This document shows, piece by piece, positions 7,540-15,196 of a stretch of 64,000 bases of DNA (position 1 is its first letter; every line of letters starts with the position of its first letter). Under the pieces are notes generated by a model, which worked only from the letters and a program-made list of their open reading frames with translations, did no database searches and was not told the origin of the DNA. The stretch lies in the NCBI GenBank assembly GCA_000421085.1, contig ATWE01000001.1, positions 248,001 to 312,000 on the forward strand. Direction: 5' to 3'. The translations under genes and the position numbers were made by a program. This DNA comes from Ensifer sp. USDA 6670 (lineage in GTDB: Bacteria > Pseudomonadota > Alphaproteobacteria > Rhizobiales > Rhizobiaceae).

Positions 7540-8205
7540 GGCTCGGCCTACTGCATGTTTCCTTTGATTGTAGCCGATTAAAGGACAAAAACATGCAGCA
7601 GATCAAAGTGCTACAGTTTACCCTTGCGCGTCTGATAGGACGCGCGGCGCTGTGTTGATCGGTAACGGCGCGGCTGGCATTGCGACAGCAAAAAGCGCGC
7701 TTGTTTGGGCCAAGCGCGCTCCGGCGAACGATCTGCAGCGGGTTTACGGCACCCTCCGATCGATCCCGTTGAAGATAGCATGAAAACGGCCGGCGAACAA
7801 CGATGCGGAAGCTCCGCGGACGCCGTCCTGGGTTGCGCCCTTTGCAGATATGAGCGGCGATGAGTTGCCATGTTCCGGCTTTTCAAGCATCTTCCCATTC
7901 GGGCTGTATGTGTTGCCGCATCGGGCTGGGAAGTGAACAACGGGACGGGAAGGCATGGCTCCGGGCGTCGCGCCGCACATCCGGAGGTAGGAACTGTGCC
8001 AATCGGTGGCTGATGCCTGCAGAGATCGCGGGCCTGCTCGGCGTCCGTCTTCTTTCTCCAGCGACGAGCCGTGGGACGGCGAACGGTTACAGCGTCTGCT
8101 TTGGTGTTCGTCCCGAAAGGGCAGGAGAAGGTTGGGTGAACGAGATGTCGACGGTCTCGCCGGTCGCCGGCGGCGCTTCCACTGTTCGAGCCATTTGAGG
8201 TTCTC
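7540..8205. other. Non-coding stretch with orphan terminator
   Basis: About 665 bases between the AAC(3)-like gene and the SARP gene, which point away from each other. No frame here has a domain or a convincing start. The region contains a strong minus-strand terminator hairpin at 7690-7720 that does not follow any annotated minus-strand gene, and it must hold the promoters of both flanking genes. A small RNA on the minus strand is possible. Confidence 0.4.
7690..7720 (-). terminator. Intrinsic terminator, minus strand, no gene upstream
   Basis: Arms AGCGCGCTTG (7694-7703) and CAAGCGCGCT (7711-7720) pair perfectly over 10 bases with a 7-base loop. Read on the minus strand, the hairpin is followed at once by TTTTTGCTG. 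This is a textbook Rho-independent terminator, yet the nearest minus-strand gene starts downstream of it. Confidence 0.6.
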
Positions 8206-10032
8206 GTGGCGCGGCCGCATTATCGTCTGCAGGCATTCGGGGAATTGCGGCTGGTCGATTCCGGCGGCGTGGCCGTGGCGTGTCCGGAGCGGGGGGCGCT
8301 GATACTCGCCTATCTCTGCGTCTCCGGGCAGAAAACGGCTTCCCGCGAAAAGCTCGCAACGCTGATCTGGCCCGAACGGGAAAAGAGCGTCGCTTTCAAG
8401 AACCTGCGGTCGACCTTGTGGCGCATGCGCCACCTTGCTGCTGATACGGGGCCGCTCATTACCGCGACGGAAACCGAGGTTACGCTGGGGGAGATTACCT
8501 GCGACGTCGACTGTTTCGAGGCGCTGGAGCGCTCGGAGGAGGCGTTCCGCACCGGGCTTCGGCTCTGGCGCGATGGGTTTCTGGCAAGCGCGGATGTGCC
8601 GCCGGGCCGCTATGCGGATTGGGTCGGAGAACAGCGGCGCCTGCTCACGCAGTTGTTGCGCGCGGCGCTTCTCGGCGGCGACGAGCGGTTTGCCGACAAG
8701 TCGCTGCTGCGGACCGCGTGCATGCACCTCCTCGAGCTCGATCCGGCGGATACGGCCGTGCGCGCGATCCTGGAGCGAATGACCGGCGGGGGTCTGGTCA
8801 TCGGGAGCGGTCAGCCGGGCAGGGCCCGGCTGCAGCAGGGTGCATTTGCCAGGGAGCCCGCAAGGGAGGCGAGTGCTCCGCCGGTTGCGTCGGCACCCCG
8901 TGTCGCGCTGCTTCCGCCCGCGGCCTTCGGCAGCGATCCGATGCTTCACGCGGTCAGCGTGGCCGTGGTCGAGGACATCACCATCGGACTATGTGCGCAA
9001 CGATCGATGTCCGTCGTTGCTCCGTATACGGCGGAGCGCATACGAGATGCCGCGGACAAGGCTGCCTTCCTGGAAAAGCATGGCGTTACCTATGCGCTCG
9101 ACTGCCGCATGTCGGACCAGGGGCTCTTCACGCAACTGATTTTTCTGCCGTCCGACGCGATCGTCTGGGCGGAGCGGTTTGCGATGTCTCCGGTCGGTCT
9201 CCTGCAGCAACGCCAGGAAATCGCCTTTCATGTCGCCCGGGCGGTGACGGAGCAGGTCGAGACCGGCCGCGCCGCGCGTATCGACTATCTGGCCCATCCG
9301 GAGGCCTATTACGCCTATCTCGCCGGCCTGCGAAACCTCTCCAGCGTGGGTCTTCCCGAAATCCGCAGGGCACGTGGCGATTTCAGGACTGCGCTCAAGC
9401 ACAAGCCGGATTTTGCTCCGGCGCTTTCCGGGATGGCGCGCACCTATGCAATCGAGTGGATCCTGACTGCCCGCGGCGACCGGGAACTTCTTTCGGTCGC
9501 GGAGCATCACGCCAAGGGGGCGATCGAAAGCAATGAGGACCTGCCCGGAGCACACCGCGAATTCGGTGTCGTCAAGCTCTATCAGGGTGATCTCGACGAG
9601 AGCCTTGCGGCACTGGATCTCGCCGAAAATCTGAGCCCCCATTATGCCGACGTGCTTTACAGCCACGCCGACACGCTCGTTCATGTCTCCCGTCCGCGCG
9701 AGGCGCTCGACAAGCTCGCCAAGGCGCTTTCGCTCAATCCGCTGGCGCCCGACACGTATTTCTGGAGCGCTGCCGGTGCCAGCTATTTCCTCGAAAACTA
9801 TGAGGACGCGATCGGCTACGTTCAGAGGATGAAGGACAAGTCGCCCGGCGACAGGCTGCTTGCGGCAAGCTGGGCGATGCTCGGCGACCAGAAGAAAGCA
9901 CGGGCGTACCGGATGCGGGCGTTGAAGAGCAATCCGACATTCGACGTCGATAAGTGGCTTGCCGTCGTTCCGATGAAGGAACAATGGCAGAAGGACCTCT
10001 ATCGTGAGGGGCTGAAAAAAGCGAGGTTTTGA
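8206..10032 (+). CDS. SARP/BTAD-type transcriptional regulator with TPR domain
   Basis: A protein of 608 residues; GTG start at 8206 with GAGG five bases upstream. Residues 1-95 form an OmpR-like winged helix (YRLQAFGELRLVDSGG, then WPEREKSVAFKNLRSTLWRMR). Residues 95-200 resemble the bacterial transcriptional activation domain. Residues about 225-350 (RVALLPPAAFGSDPMLHAVS, VVEDITIGLCAQRSMSVVAP) resemble the TolB/FlgO-like segment of regulator-TPR proteins. The rest is TPR-like helices up to residue 560. SARP-like proteins activate adjacent biosynthetic genes. It touches the following 71-residue gene, and a YcaO gene comes next, so it probably controls them. Confidence 0.8.
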   Translation: MARPHYRLQAFGELRLVDSGGVAVACPERGALILAYLCVSGQKTASREKLATLIWPEREKSVAFKNLRSTLWRMRHLAADTGPLITATETEVTLGEITCDVDCFEALERSEEAFRTGLRLWRDGFLASADVPPGRYADWVGEQRRLLTQLLRAALLGGDERFADKSLLRTACMHLLELDPADTAVRAILERMTGGGLVIGSGQPGRARLQQGAFAREPAREASAPPVASAPRVALLPPAAFGSDPMLHAVSVAVVEDITIGLCAQRSMSVVAPYTAERIRDAADKAAFLEKHGVTYALDCRMSDQGLFTQLIFLPSDAIVWAERFAMSPVGLLQQRQEIAFHVARAVTEQVETGRAARIDYLAHPEAYYAYLAGLRNLSSVGLPEIRRARGDFRTALKHKPDFAPALSGMARTYAIEWILTARGDRELLSVAEHHAKGAIESNEDLPGAHREFGVVKLYQGDLDESLAALDLAENLSPHYADVLYSHADTLVHVSRPREALDKLAKALSLNPLAPDTYFWSAAGASYFLENYEDAIGYVQRMKDKSPGDRLLAASWAMLGDQKKARAYRMRALKSNPTFDVDKWLAVVPMKEQWQKDLYREGLKKARF

Positions 10033-10049
10033 GGATGAGGGATAGCGAT

Positions 10050-10265
10050 ATGGCGAAAGTTGTTGTGATAGGCATTCCCGGCGAGCCGGGTCTGTGGCTG
10101 GCGGACCTGGGGAACGGAACCGTCAGGCCGCTCGATCAGGTGTCGGGCGAGCTGGCCACGGCGAACAAGCTGCGTGCACAAGGGGGGACGATCGTCAAGA
10201 ATGTCGACCTCGCAGTGGCTGTGTCCTCCGCCGACAAGGTGTTTTCGGGTCATTTCGACGGGTGA
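10050..10265 (+). CDS. 71-residue protein, possible YcaO substrate or partner
   Basis: Starts MAKVVVIGIPGEPGLWLADL at ATG 10050, preceded by AGGGAT; alternative in-frame starts exist at 10035 (ATG) and 10029 (TTG, overlapping the SARP stop). It has no cysteine. The N-terminal half looks like a beta-rich leader-like segment, while the C-terminus (AVAVSSADKVFSGHFDG) is rich in Ser, Gly and Asp. It lies between a SARP regulator and a YcaO enzyme and is co-directional with both, the position expected of a precursor peptide or a small accessory protein. No known family is recognised; its role is inferred from position only. Confidence 0.6.
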   Translation: MAKVVVIGIPGEPGLWLADLGNGTVRPLDQVSGELATANKLRAQGGTIVKNVDLAVAVSSADKVFSGHFDG

Positions 10266-10292
10266 CCGGTCCTGACTTCGGGGTGGGCCGAC

Positions 10293-11474
10293 TTGCGCAA
10301 TGAATATTCCGATCGTGTGCTGAGCCCGGAAGAGACCTTCGAACGTGTAAAGCCTCTGCTTTCCGGTTTCGGCATAACCCGCATCGCGAGGCACACGGGC
10401 CTCGACAGGACCGGGATCCCGGTCTGGTGCGCCTATACGCCGAATGCGCGATCCATCGTGGTTGCACAGGGCAAAGGGCTGACGGATGCGCAGGCGAAGG
10501 TTTCCGCCGTGATGGAGGCGCTGGAGCGCGCTCTTGCCGGCGAACCCGCGGTCGAAACCATAGTGGCCACGATGCGCGTCCTGCGGGCGTCCGGGCGGAC
10601 CACGGACCCCCTTCCGAGGCTGATTGCGGCCGGGCAGGAGGACATCGGTCCGGACGAAGAACTGCTATGGGCCCCCGGTTCCGACCTGATCTCCGGCCGC
10701 GAGGTGCTCGTGCCGCTCGCAGCGGCGCTGCTGGACCGTACCCGGCCTTCGCGTTTCTGGATGTCGTCGGACGGGCTCGCATCGGGAAATTCCATCCAGG
10801 AAGCGACATTGCACGGGCTGCTGGAGCGCATCGAGCGCGACGCCCATGTCCTGTGGGGCGTGTCAGGGCCGGAGAGACGTTACCGAAAGTGCGTTGCTCC
10901 CGAGGGGTTCGGCGATACAGCGCTGAACAGTCTCGTCGAGCGCATAAGAGCCGCGGGTCTCGATCTCCGGCTTTTCGACATTACCAGCGACATCGGTATT
11001 CCCTGCTTTCTGGCACTGCTCGGTCCCTCCGACATCGCCATCAGGGACGATGGTCGTTTCGTCGATGTGACAAGCGGCTGCGGGGCGCATGTCTTTGCGG
11101 TTCGCGCGGCGATCAGAGCGGTGACCGAAGCGGCGCAGTCGCGGCTCACCTTCATGAGCGGCGCTCGGGATGACGTCTTTCCCGAAACCTTCAGCCGGCC
11201 TTTGCCGGACTCGACCCGCCAGGCCTTCCTCGCGGCCCCGTGCCTGCCTGCGCCCGCGGCGCCGCGTGCGGGCGGCGAACTGGGCGCGCTGCTGCACCAC
11301 ACCATCGATCATCTAAAGGATGCAGGCGTGCAATCTGCAATTGTGGTTCGCCTGTCGGCTGACGCTCTGCCGTTCGCGGTCGTCAAGATCTTCGTCCCCG
11401 ATCTTGAGAACCCCGACGGTGAAAGAGCACGCCGTTTCGGTCCGCGCGCGCTATCCAAAGCGCTCGCATTCTGA
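10293..11474 (+). CDS. YcaO-family ATP-dependent cyclodehydratase-like protein
   Basis: A protein of 393 residues from a TTG start at 10293; no ATG is available near the conserved start (YSDRVLSPEETFERVKPLLS). The YcaO nucleotide/Mg motifs are present: SAVMEALER (71-79, SxxxExxER), QEATLHGLLERIERD (169-183, Q-x8-ExxER) and EAAQSR (279-284), followed by ARDD (291-294). YcaO enzymes use ATP to activate peptide amide bonds, giving azolines, thioamides or amidines. This sequence resembles the subgroup usually paired with TfuA in rhizobia (GITRIARHTGLDRTGIPVWC), but no tfuA is found. The C-terminus lacks the proline-rich tail of azoline cyclodehydratases. Confidence 0.88.
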   Translation: MRNEYSDRVLSPEETFERVKPLLSGFGITRIARHTGLDRTGIPVWCAYTPNARSIVVAQGKGLTDAQAKVSAVMEALERALAGEPAVETIVATMRVLRASGRTTDPLPRLIAAGQEDIGPDEELLWAPGSDLISGREVLVPLAAALLDRTRPSRFWMSSDGLASGNSIQEATLHGLLERIERDAHVLWGVSGPERRYRKCVAPEGFGDTALNSLVERIRAAGLDLRLFDITSDIGIPCFLALLGPSDIAIRDDGRFVDVTSGCGAHVFAVRAAIRAVTEAAQSRLTFMSGARDDVFPETFSRPLPDSTRQAFLAAPCLPAPAAPRAGGELGALLHHTIDHLKDAGVQSAIVVRLSADALPFAVVKIFVPDLENPDGERARRFGPRALSKALAF

Positions 11475-11607
11475 AGGAGCAGACCGGCAAAGCATGTGGC
11501 GAGATCCGGCGCGGCACTCTATCAACGCGTGTGCAACGCTCGTGCAACGCGCGGAAATTCCGAACTCGTTTATAGTCGCCGTCAGGGAACATGGAATGGG
11601 GGTTCAA

Positions 11608-11829
11608 ATGGGTAATCATCCTTCGTCCTTGACGGACACTGAAACGGAACTTGCGAGCATCGCCAGAATGCTGAGCCATATTCGCGATAGCGCCCGCGCA
11701 TTGGACGCTCAGGCCGTCGAATATTGCGTCGAGATGGCGCTGCAGGCCGTTGCCAACGAGTTGCGCGATCGCAGCGAACTCGTCATCGCGGCAGCGGGCT
11801 TCGACGCCAGAACTCACTCGTTGCAATAG
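11608..11829 (+). CDS. Small helical protein, unknown function
   Basis: A protein of 73 residues starting MGNHPSSLTDTETELASIAR; the ATG at 11608 follows a G-rich run, and an in-frame ATG at 11596 is an alternative. It appears almost wholly helical with heptad-like spacing (ELASIARMLSHIRDSARALD), which could support a short coiled coil. It lies 134 bases after the YcaO gene on the same strand and may belong to the same locus or be independent. No family recognised. Confidence 0.5.
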   Translation: MGNHPSSLTDTETELASIARMLSHIRDSARALDAQAVEYCVEMALQAVANELRDRSELVIAAAGFDARTHSLQ

Positions 11830-11915
11830 CATCGGTCGCGGGCTCGCGCCGCAAAGAGCGACGCGGACAAGATTGCCGAGCGCGTCGGTTAGCGCGGGGA
11901 GGACTGCAGTCTCTC

Positions 11916-12032
11916 CTCCTCATCTCTGTGCTCGTCACAGAGATCCAGCAGCGCCGCGTCTGCGGCGCGGAGTTCTTCCAGCCCAATGACTCGGGCTGGC
12001 TGGATTCCTGTGACGAGCACGGGAATGAGGAG
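11916..12032. repeat. RIME-like intergenic mosaic element
   Basis: Outer arms of 34 bases (11916-11949 and 11999-12032) are inverted copies with a few mismatches; both carry the core GTGCTCGTCACAG (or its complement) and end in ATCCAGC. Inside lie two further palindromes, GCGCCGC-GTCT-GCGGCGC (11951-11968) and CCAGCCC-N8-GGGCTGG (11978-11999). Size and layout match the Rhizobium-specific intergenic mosaic elements described in Sinorhizobium and related genera. Transcribed, it would form a long multi-branched hairpin. Confidence 0.7.
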
Positions 12033-12160
12033 ATCAATAAAGCCGCGGCGGGTATCCCGAATCTTCCCGCGAGGATCAGAGGCGATCGTCTCGGACGTAC
12101 ATCTAGGTCGCTTTGCTGTTCAGCGAAACGGTGAGGCGATCTGTGGTCGGGCGGGGAAAA

Positions 12161-12197
12161 GCGCGCTGCGGGAAGCCCGCGGCGCGCTACTGTTTTT
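12161..12197 (+). terminator. Terminator-like hairpin
   Basis: GCGCGCTGCGGG (12161-12172) pairs with CCCGCGGCGCGC (12176-12187) with one non-Watson-Crick position and a 3-base loop, followed by TACTGTTTTT on the plus strand. It could end transcription coming from the YcaO region, though that is about 700 bases upstream. Confidence 0.4.
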
Positions 12198-12263
12198 GCC
12201 TCCATCGCCGTGCTTGTCATCTCCTCGGTCGCGCCCGAACGGAGAACTGTCGAAAGCTCACAT

Positions 12264-13058
12264 CTAGCGATCCAGCTCCGGATAGACTCTGTCGAGAAAA
12301 CCCGGCCGCAGCTTCTCGCCTATCATGCAGTCTGCCGCGGCTTCGCCGGCCGCCAGACGGAGCGCCGGTGCGGGTGTCAGGCCGCTTACTTCGAGGATAA
12401 GCTTCTGGCGGATCGCGATCGCGAAATCCTCGGGCTCATGGACGGGCAGGACGAAGGAGCCGGGGCCGCCGATGACACATTCGGCGTAATACTGGTCGAG
12501 CGGCCCGGTCGAGACCGACGGTCGGATGAGGATCGCAAGTCCGTTGATGATGATCCCGCGCGATACGGCATCGTTGCGGGCAGGCGTGACCGGCGGCCCG
12601 GTATTGTTGGGCCCGTCGCCGGAGACGTCGATGACCCGTCGCGCGCCTGAAAAGGCGTTCGAATCGATGAGGCTCGTGCCGAAAAGGATCGCGTTGGAGA
12701 TCGAGGTGCCGCGCCGCGTCCCAATCGGCCGCGCCTCCAGCTTGGCGGCGAAGGCTTCTGCGTCGGCAGCATTTTCGATCACCTGCCAGTTTACGACAGA
12801 GGCCTCGTTCACGAGCCCTGCCCATTCGAAATAACCGATGGCGATCCGCCCGAGGAGCCCGCCCTGGACGGCATCGATGAAATCCGGGTGCCGGAGCGCC
12901 TGCAGATAGCCGGAGCGCTGCACGCGCGCCTCCTCCATGTCCATGGAACCGGACATGTCGACAGCCAGCAACAGCTCCACGTCCACGTCGGCCGCCATGG
13001 CTGCCGACTGTATCGGGCTCCCGCTCAAAGCCAGGATCAATGCTATCGTGCCTAACAT
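12264..13058 (-). CDS. DUF1194 von Willebrand factor A-like exported protein
   Basis: A protein of 264 residues from ATG 13058; a TTG at 13070 is also in frame. The N-terminus is a signal peptide (MLGTIALILALSGSPIQSAA, cleavage likely after AMA). A VWA fold follows with an intact-looking MIDAS motif, AVDMSGSMD (DxSxS), and later SGDGPNNTG, matching the DUF1194 family. It is probably periplasmic and metal-binding. Such proteins in rhizobia lack an assigned role. It converges on the YcaO region and stands alone. Confidence 0.85.
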   Translation of the reverse strand: MLGTIALILALSGSPIQSAAMAADVDVELLLAVDMSGSMDMEEARVQRSGYLQALRHPDFIDAVQGGLLGRIAIGYFEWAGLVNEASVVNWQVIENAADAEAFAAKLEARPIGTRRGTSISNAILFGTSLIDSNAFSGARRVIDVSGDGPNNTGPPVTPARNDAVSRGIIINGLAILIRPSVSTGPLDQYYAECVIGGPGSFVLPVHEPEDFAIAIRQKLILEVSGLTPAPALRLAAGEAAADCMIGEKLRPGFLDRVYPELDR

Positions 13059-13290
13059 CGCATCAGCCAATCATCGTGGATCACGCGTCGGGCGTTCTGC
13101 CCCTCTATCCCGGGCGCCGCGATTGCCGTAAAACCGGCCTCGGCCTCCGGGCCGATGTCATCCGATGAATGTACCACAGGATTGGAAATCGGCGACTGCC
13201 AGCGCGACGCAGCCCTACAATATTCAGTGATCGCGGCAGGGCTGCGCGAACCGCGGCAATGTTACCAACGTGATCGAAGACTAGACCACC

Positions 13291-14604
13291 ATGTTTCACT
13301 CCATGCGGAACTCGGATATTGCGCGCGTCGACCGGCTGCAGCGCGGGGCATTCGGCTACTTTCTTCGACATTCCGACACGGCAACAGGTCTGGTGGCCGA
13401 TACGTCTCGCAAGGGTTCTCCCTCGAGCATCGCTGCCACGGGCTTCGGACTGGCAGCCTATCCGGTCGCGGTCGAGCGCGGCTGGATCGGGCGGGCGGAG
13501 GCCGCCCGGCATGTGCTGTCCACCCTCACATTCTTCGCGACGAGCCGGCAGGGGAGCGATGCGCGGGCAACCGGCTATCGCGGCTTCTACTATCATTTCC
13601 TCGATATGCGGTCGGGAGAGCGCGCCTGGCGCAGCGAACTCTCCACGATCGACACCGCTTTACTCCTGGCCGGTGCCCTGACCGCGGCCGCCTATTTTTC
13701 CGGCTCCGGCTCTCAGGAAAGGGAGATCAGGAGCCTGGCGGCGTTTCTCTACGAAAGGGCAGACTGGAACTGGGCGCTCAATGGCGGCGATACCGTCACA
13801 ATGGGTTGGCGGCCGCCCGGACGCTTCCTCAAGCACCGCTGGCGGGGCTACAGCGAGGCGCTGCTCCTATATGTTCTTGCACTGGGATCGCCGACGCGGC
13901 CGATCGTGCCGCAGAGCTACGACGCCTATACCGCGACGCATGAGTGGCTCACGCTCAATGGGGTGGCGCAGCTCCATGCCGGCGCGCTCTTCGTCCACCT
14001 GTTTCCGCAGGCCTGGATCGATTTTCGGGGCGTTCGAGACCGGCCGATGCGCGAAAGGGACAGCGACTATTTCGAAAACTCCCGCCGGGCCATCAGGCTG
14101 CAGCGCGCCCATGCCGAGGAAAATCCTCATGGCTTCGCGGGTTACTGCAGAGATCTCTGGGGGTTCAGCGCCTGCCACGCGCCGAAGGGCTGGCTGCGGC
14201 TTCGCGACGGGCGGCGGCAGAGACTGCTCGGCTACGAGGCACGCGGCGCACCATTCGGCGCCGATGACGGTACGCTCGTTCCATGGGCGTCGCTCGCCGG
14301 TCTGCCGTTCGAACCGGACGCTTGTCTCGGCAGCCTTGCTCACCTGATGTCGCATTATCCCGCGCTTGTTAGAGAGGGCTGCCTTCCCGGCGGCTTCAAT
14401 CCCAGCCTGCCGGGGGACGGCCCCGAGGGCTGGGTGGACGATAGAATCGTCGGGCTTGACCAAGGGCTCGTGGTCATGATGATCGAGAACTGGAGAAGCG
14501 GCCTGATTTGGGAACTGACGCGCAGCATTCCGGCCTTCAGCCAGGGGTTGAGCAGGGCCGGCTTTGCCGGCGGCTGGCTTTCGTCGACGCTGCCTCGAGC
14601 CTGA
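13291..14604 (+). CDS. PF10091 glycoamylase-like glucosidase (GH144-type)
   Basis: A protein of 437 residues. The PF10091 pattern is visible throughout: GYRGFYYHFLDMRSGERAWR, SELSTIDTALLLAGALTAA, the WGFSACHAPKGW segment, DGTLVPWASLAGLPFEPDA and GGFNPSLPG...DRIVGLDQGLVVMMIENWRSG. This domain occurs in endo-beta-1,2-glucanases (GH144) and in the C-terminal part of cyclic beta-1,2-glucan synthase, so a beta-1,2-glucan substrate is plausible in a rhizobium. Unlike exported GH144 enzymes it shows no signal peptide from this start. It is not in an operon with transport genes. Confidence 0.8.
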   Translation: MFHSMRNSDIARVDRLQRGAFGYFLRHSDTATGLVADTSRKGSPSSIAATGFGLAAYPVAVERGWIGRAEAARHVLSTLTFFATSRQGSDARATGYRGFYYHFLDMRSGERAWRSELSTIDTALLLAGALTAAAYFSGSGSQEREIRSLAAFLYERADWNWALNGGDTVTMGWRPPGRFLKHRWRGYSEALLLYVLALGSPTRPIVPQSYDAYTATHEWLTLNGVAQLHAGALFVHLFPQAWIDFRGVRDRPMRERDSDYFENSRRAIRLQRAHAEENPHGFAGYCRDLWGFSACHAPKGWLRLRDGRRQRLLGYEARGAPFGADDGTLVPWASLAGLPFEPDACLGSLAHLMSHYPALVREGCLPGGFNPSLPGDGPEGWVDDRIVGLDQGLVVMMIENWRSGLIWELTRSIPAFSQGLSRAGFAGGWLSSTLPRA

Positions 14605-14653
14605 AACGAGGGAAGCGGCCCACAGCGGCTTCGTTCCCGTCTGGAGTGCCGCA

Positions 14654-15133
14654 ATGATTGCCCTTGTTCCTGCGCTGGCTTTTGCCGCCGCGATCGGATC
14701 CGGTCTGATGGCCGGGCTCTTCTTCGTCTTCTCGGTCTGCATAATGCAGGCGCTGTCGCGGCTCCCGCCGGATCAGGGGGTCGCCGCGATGAACGCCATC
14801 AACGTGGTCATCCAGAATCCGCTGTTCCTCTTCGCCTTCATGGGGACGGCGCTGCTTGGCCTGATCCTCCTCGTCATGGCCTTCATCTGGGGCGGGCAGG
14901 GGAGTTATCTGCTGGCAGCCGGCGGGCTCGTCTATCTTTTCGGCACGCTCGCGGTGACCATCGCAGTCAATGTCCCGCTGAACGACGCGCTTGCCGCCGC
15001 CCCTGCCGGCCCGGCAGCGGCCGAACTCTGGCAGCAGCGATACCTGACCGACTGGGTCCGCTGGAACCACGTGCGCACCGTCGCTTCGACAGGCGCGCTC
15101 GCCCTTTTCGTGCTCGGCTTCGCCCGGATCTAG
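14654..15133 (+). CDS. DUF1772 integral membrane protein
   Basis: A protein of 159 residues, ATG 14654. Four hydrophobic segments are seen (about 3-25, 52-75, 80-100, 138-157), with a conserved RWNHVRTVAS motif before the last helix, all typical of DUF1772 (anthrone-oxygenase-like) proteins. It is an inner-membrane protein; some fungal relatives are anthrone oxygenases, but bacterial members are uncharacterised. It follows the glucosidase-like gene by about 50 bases and could be co-transcribed, although no shared function is evident. Confidence 0.85.
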   Translation: MIALVPALAFAAAIGSGLMAGLFFVFSVCIMQALSRLPPDQGVAAMNAINVVIQNPLFLFAFMGTALLGLILLVMAFIWGGQGSYLLAAGGLVYLFGTLAVTIAVNVPLNDALAAAPAGPAAAELWQQRYLTDWVRWNHVRTVASTGALALFVLGFARI

Positions 15134-15196
15134 AGCACACCTGGAGAAGCGAGGAACGATTTTCCGTCCGGAACCGGGTCGCTTTAAAGAACCGGA

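Larger units (their letters stand above)
11830..12263. other. Intergenic region with mosaic repeat and hairpin
   Basis: About 430 bases without a credible gene between convergent genes. It holds a 117-base RIME-like palindromic element (11916-12032) and a GC-rich terminator-like hairpin (12161-12197), both listed separately. The frames crossing it are low-complexity shadows of the palindromes. Confidence 0.6.

Noticed and set aside
7744-8949. Minus-strand open frame of 401 residues opposite the SARP gene
   Set aside because: It overlaps the SARP coding region on the other strand, is rich in Arg/Pro with no domain, and follows GC-codon bias of the real gene. The terminator at 7690 alone does not prove it.
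11475-12263. TfuA, protease or exporter beside YcaO
   Set aside because: The frames here were read and none shows such a domain; only a 73-residue helical protein and repeats are present.
13105-13596. Minus-strand frame of 163 residues opposite the PF10091 gene
   Set aside because: No domain, no credible ribosome site, and opposite to a well-supported gene.
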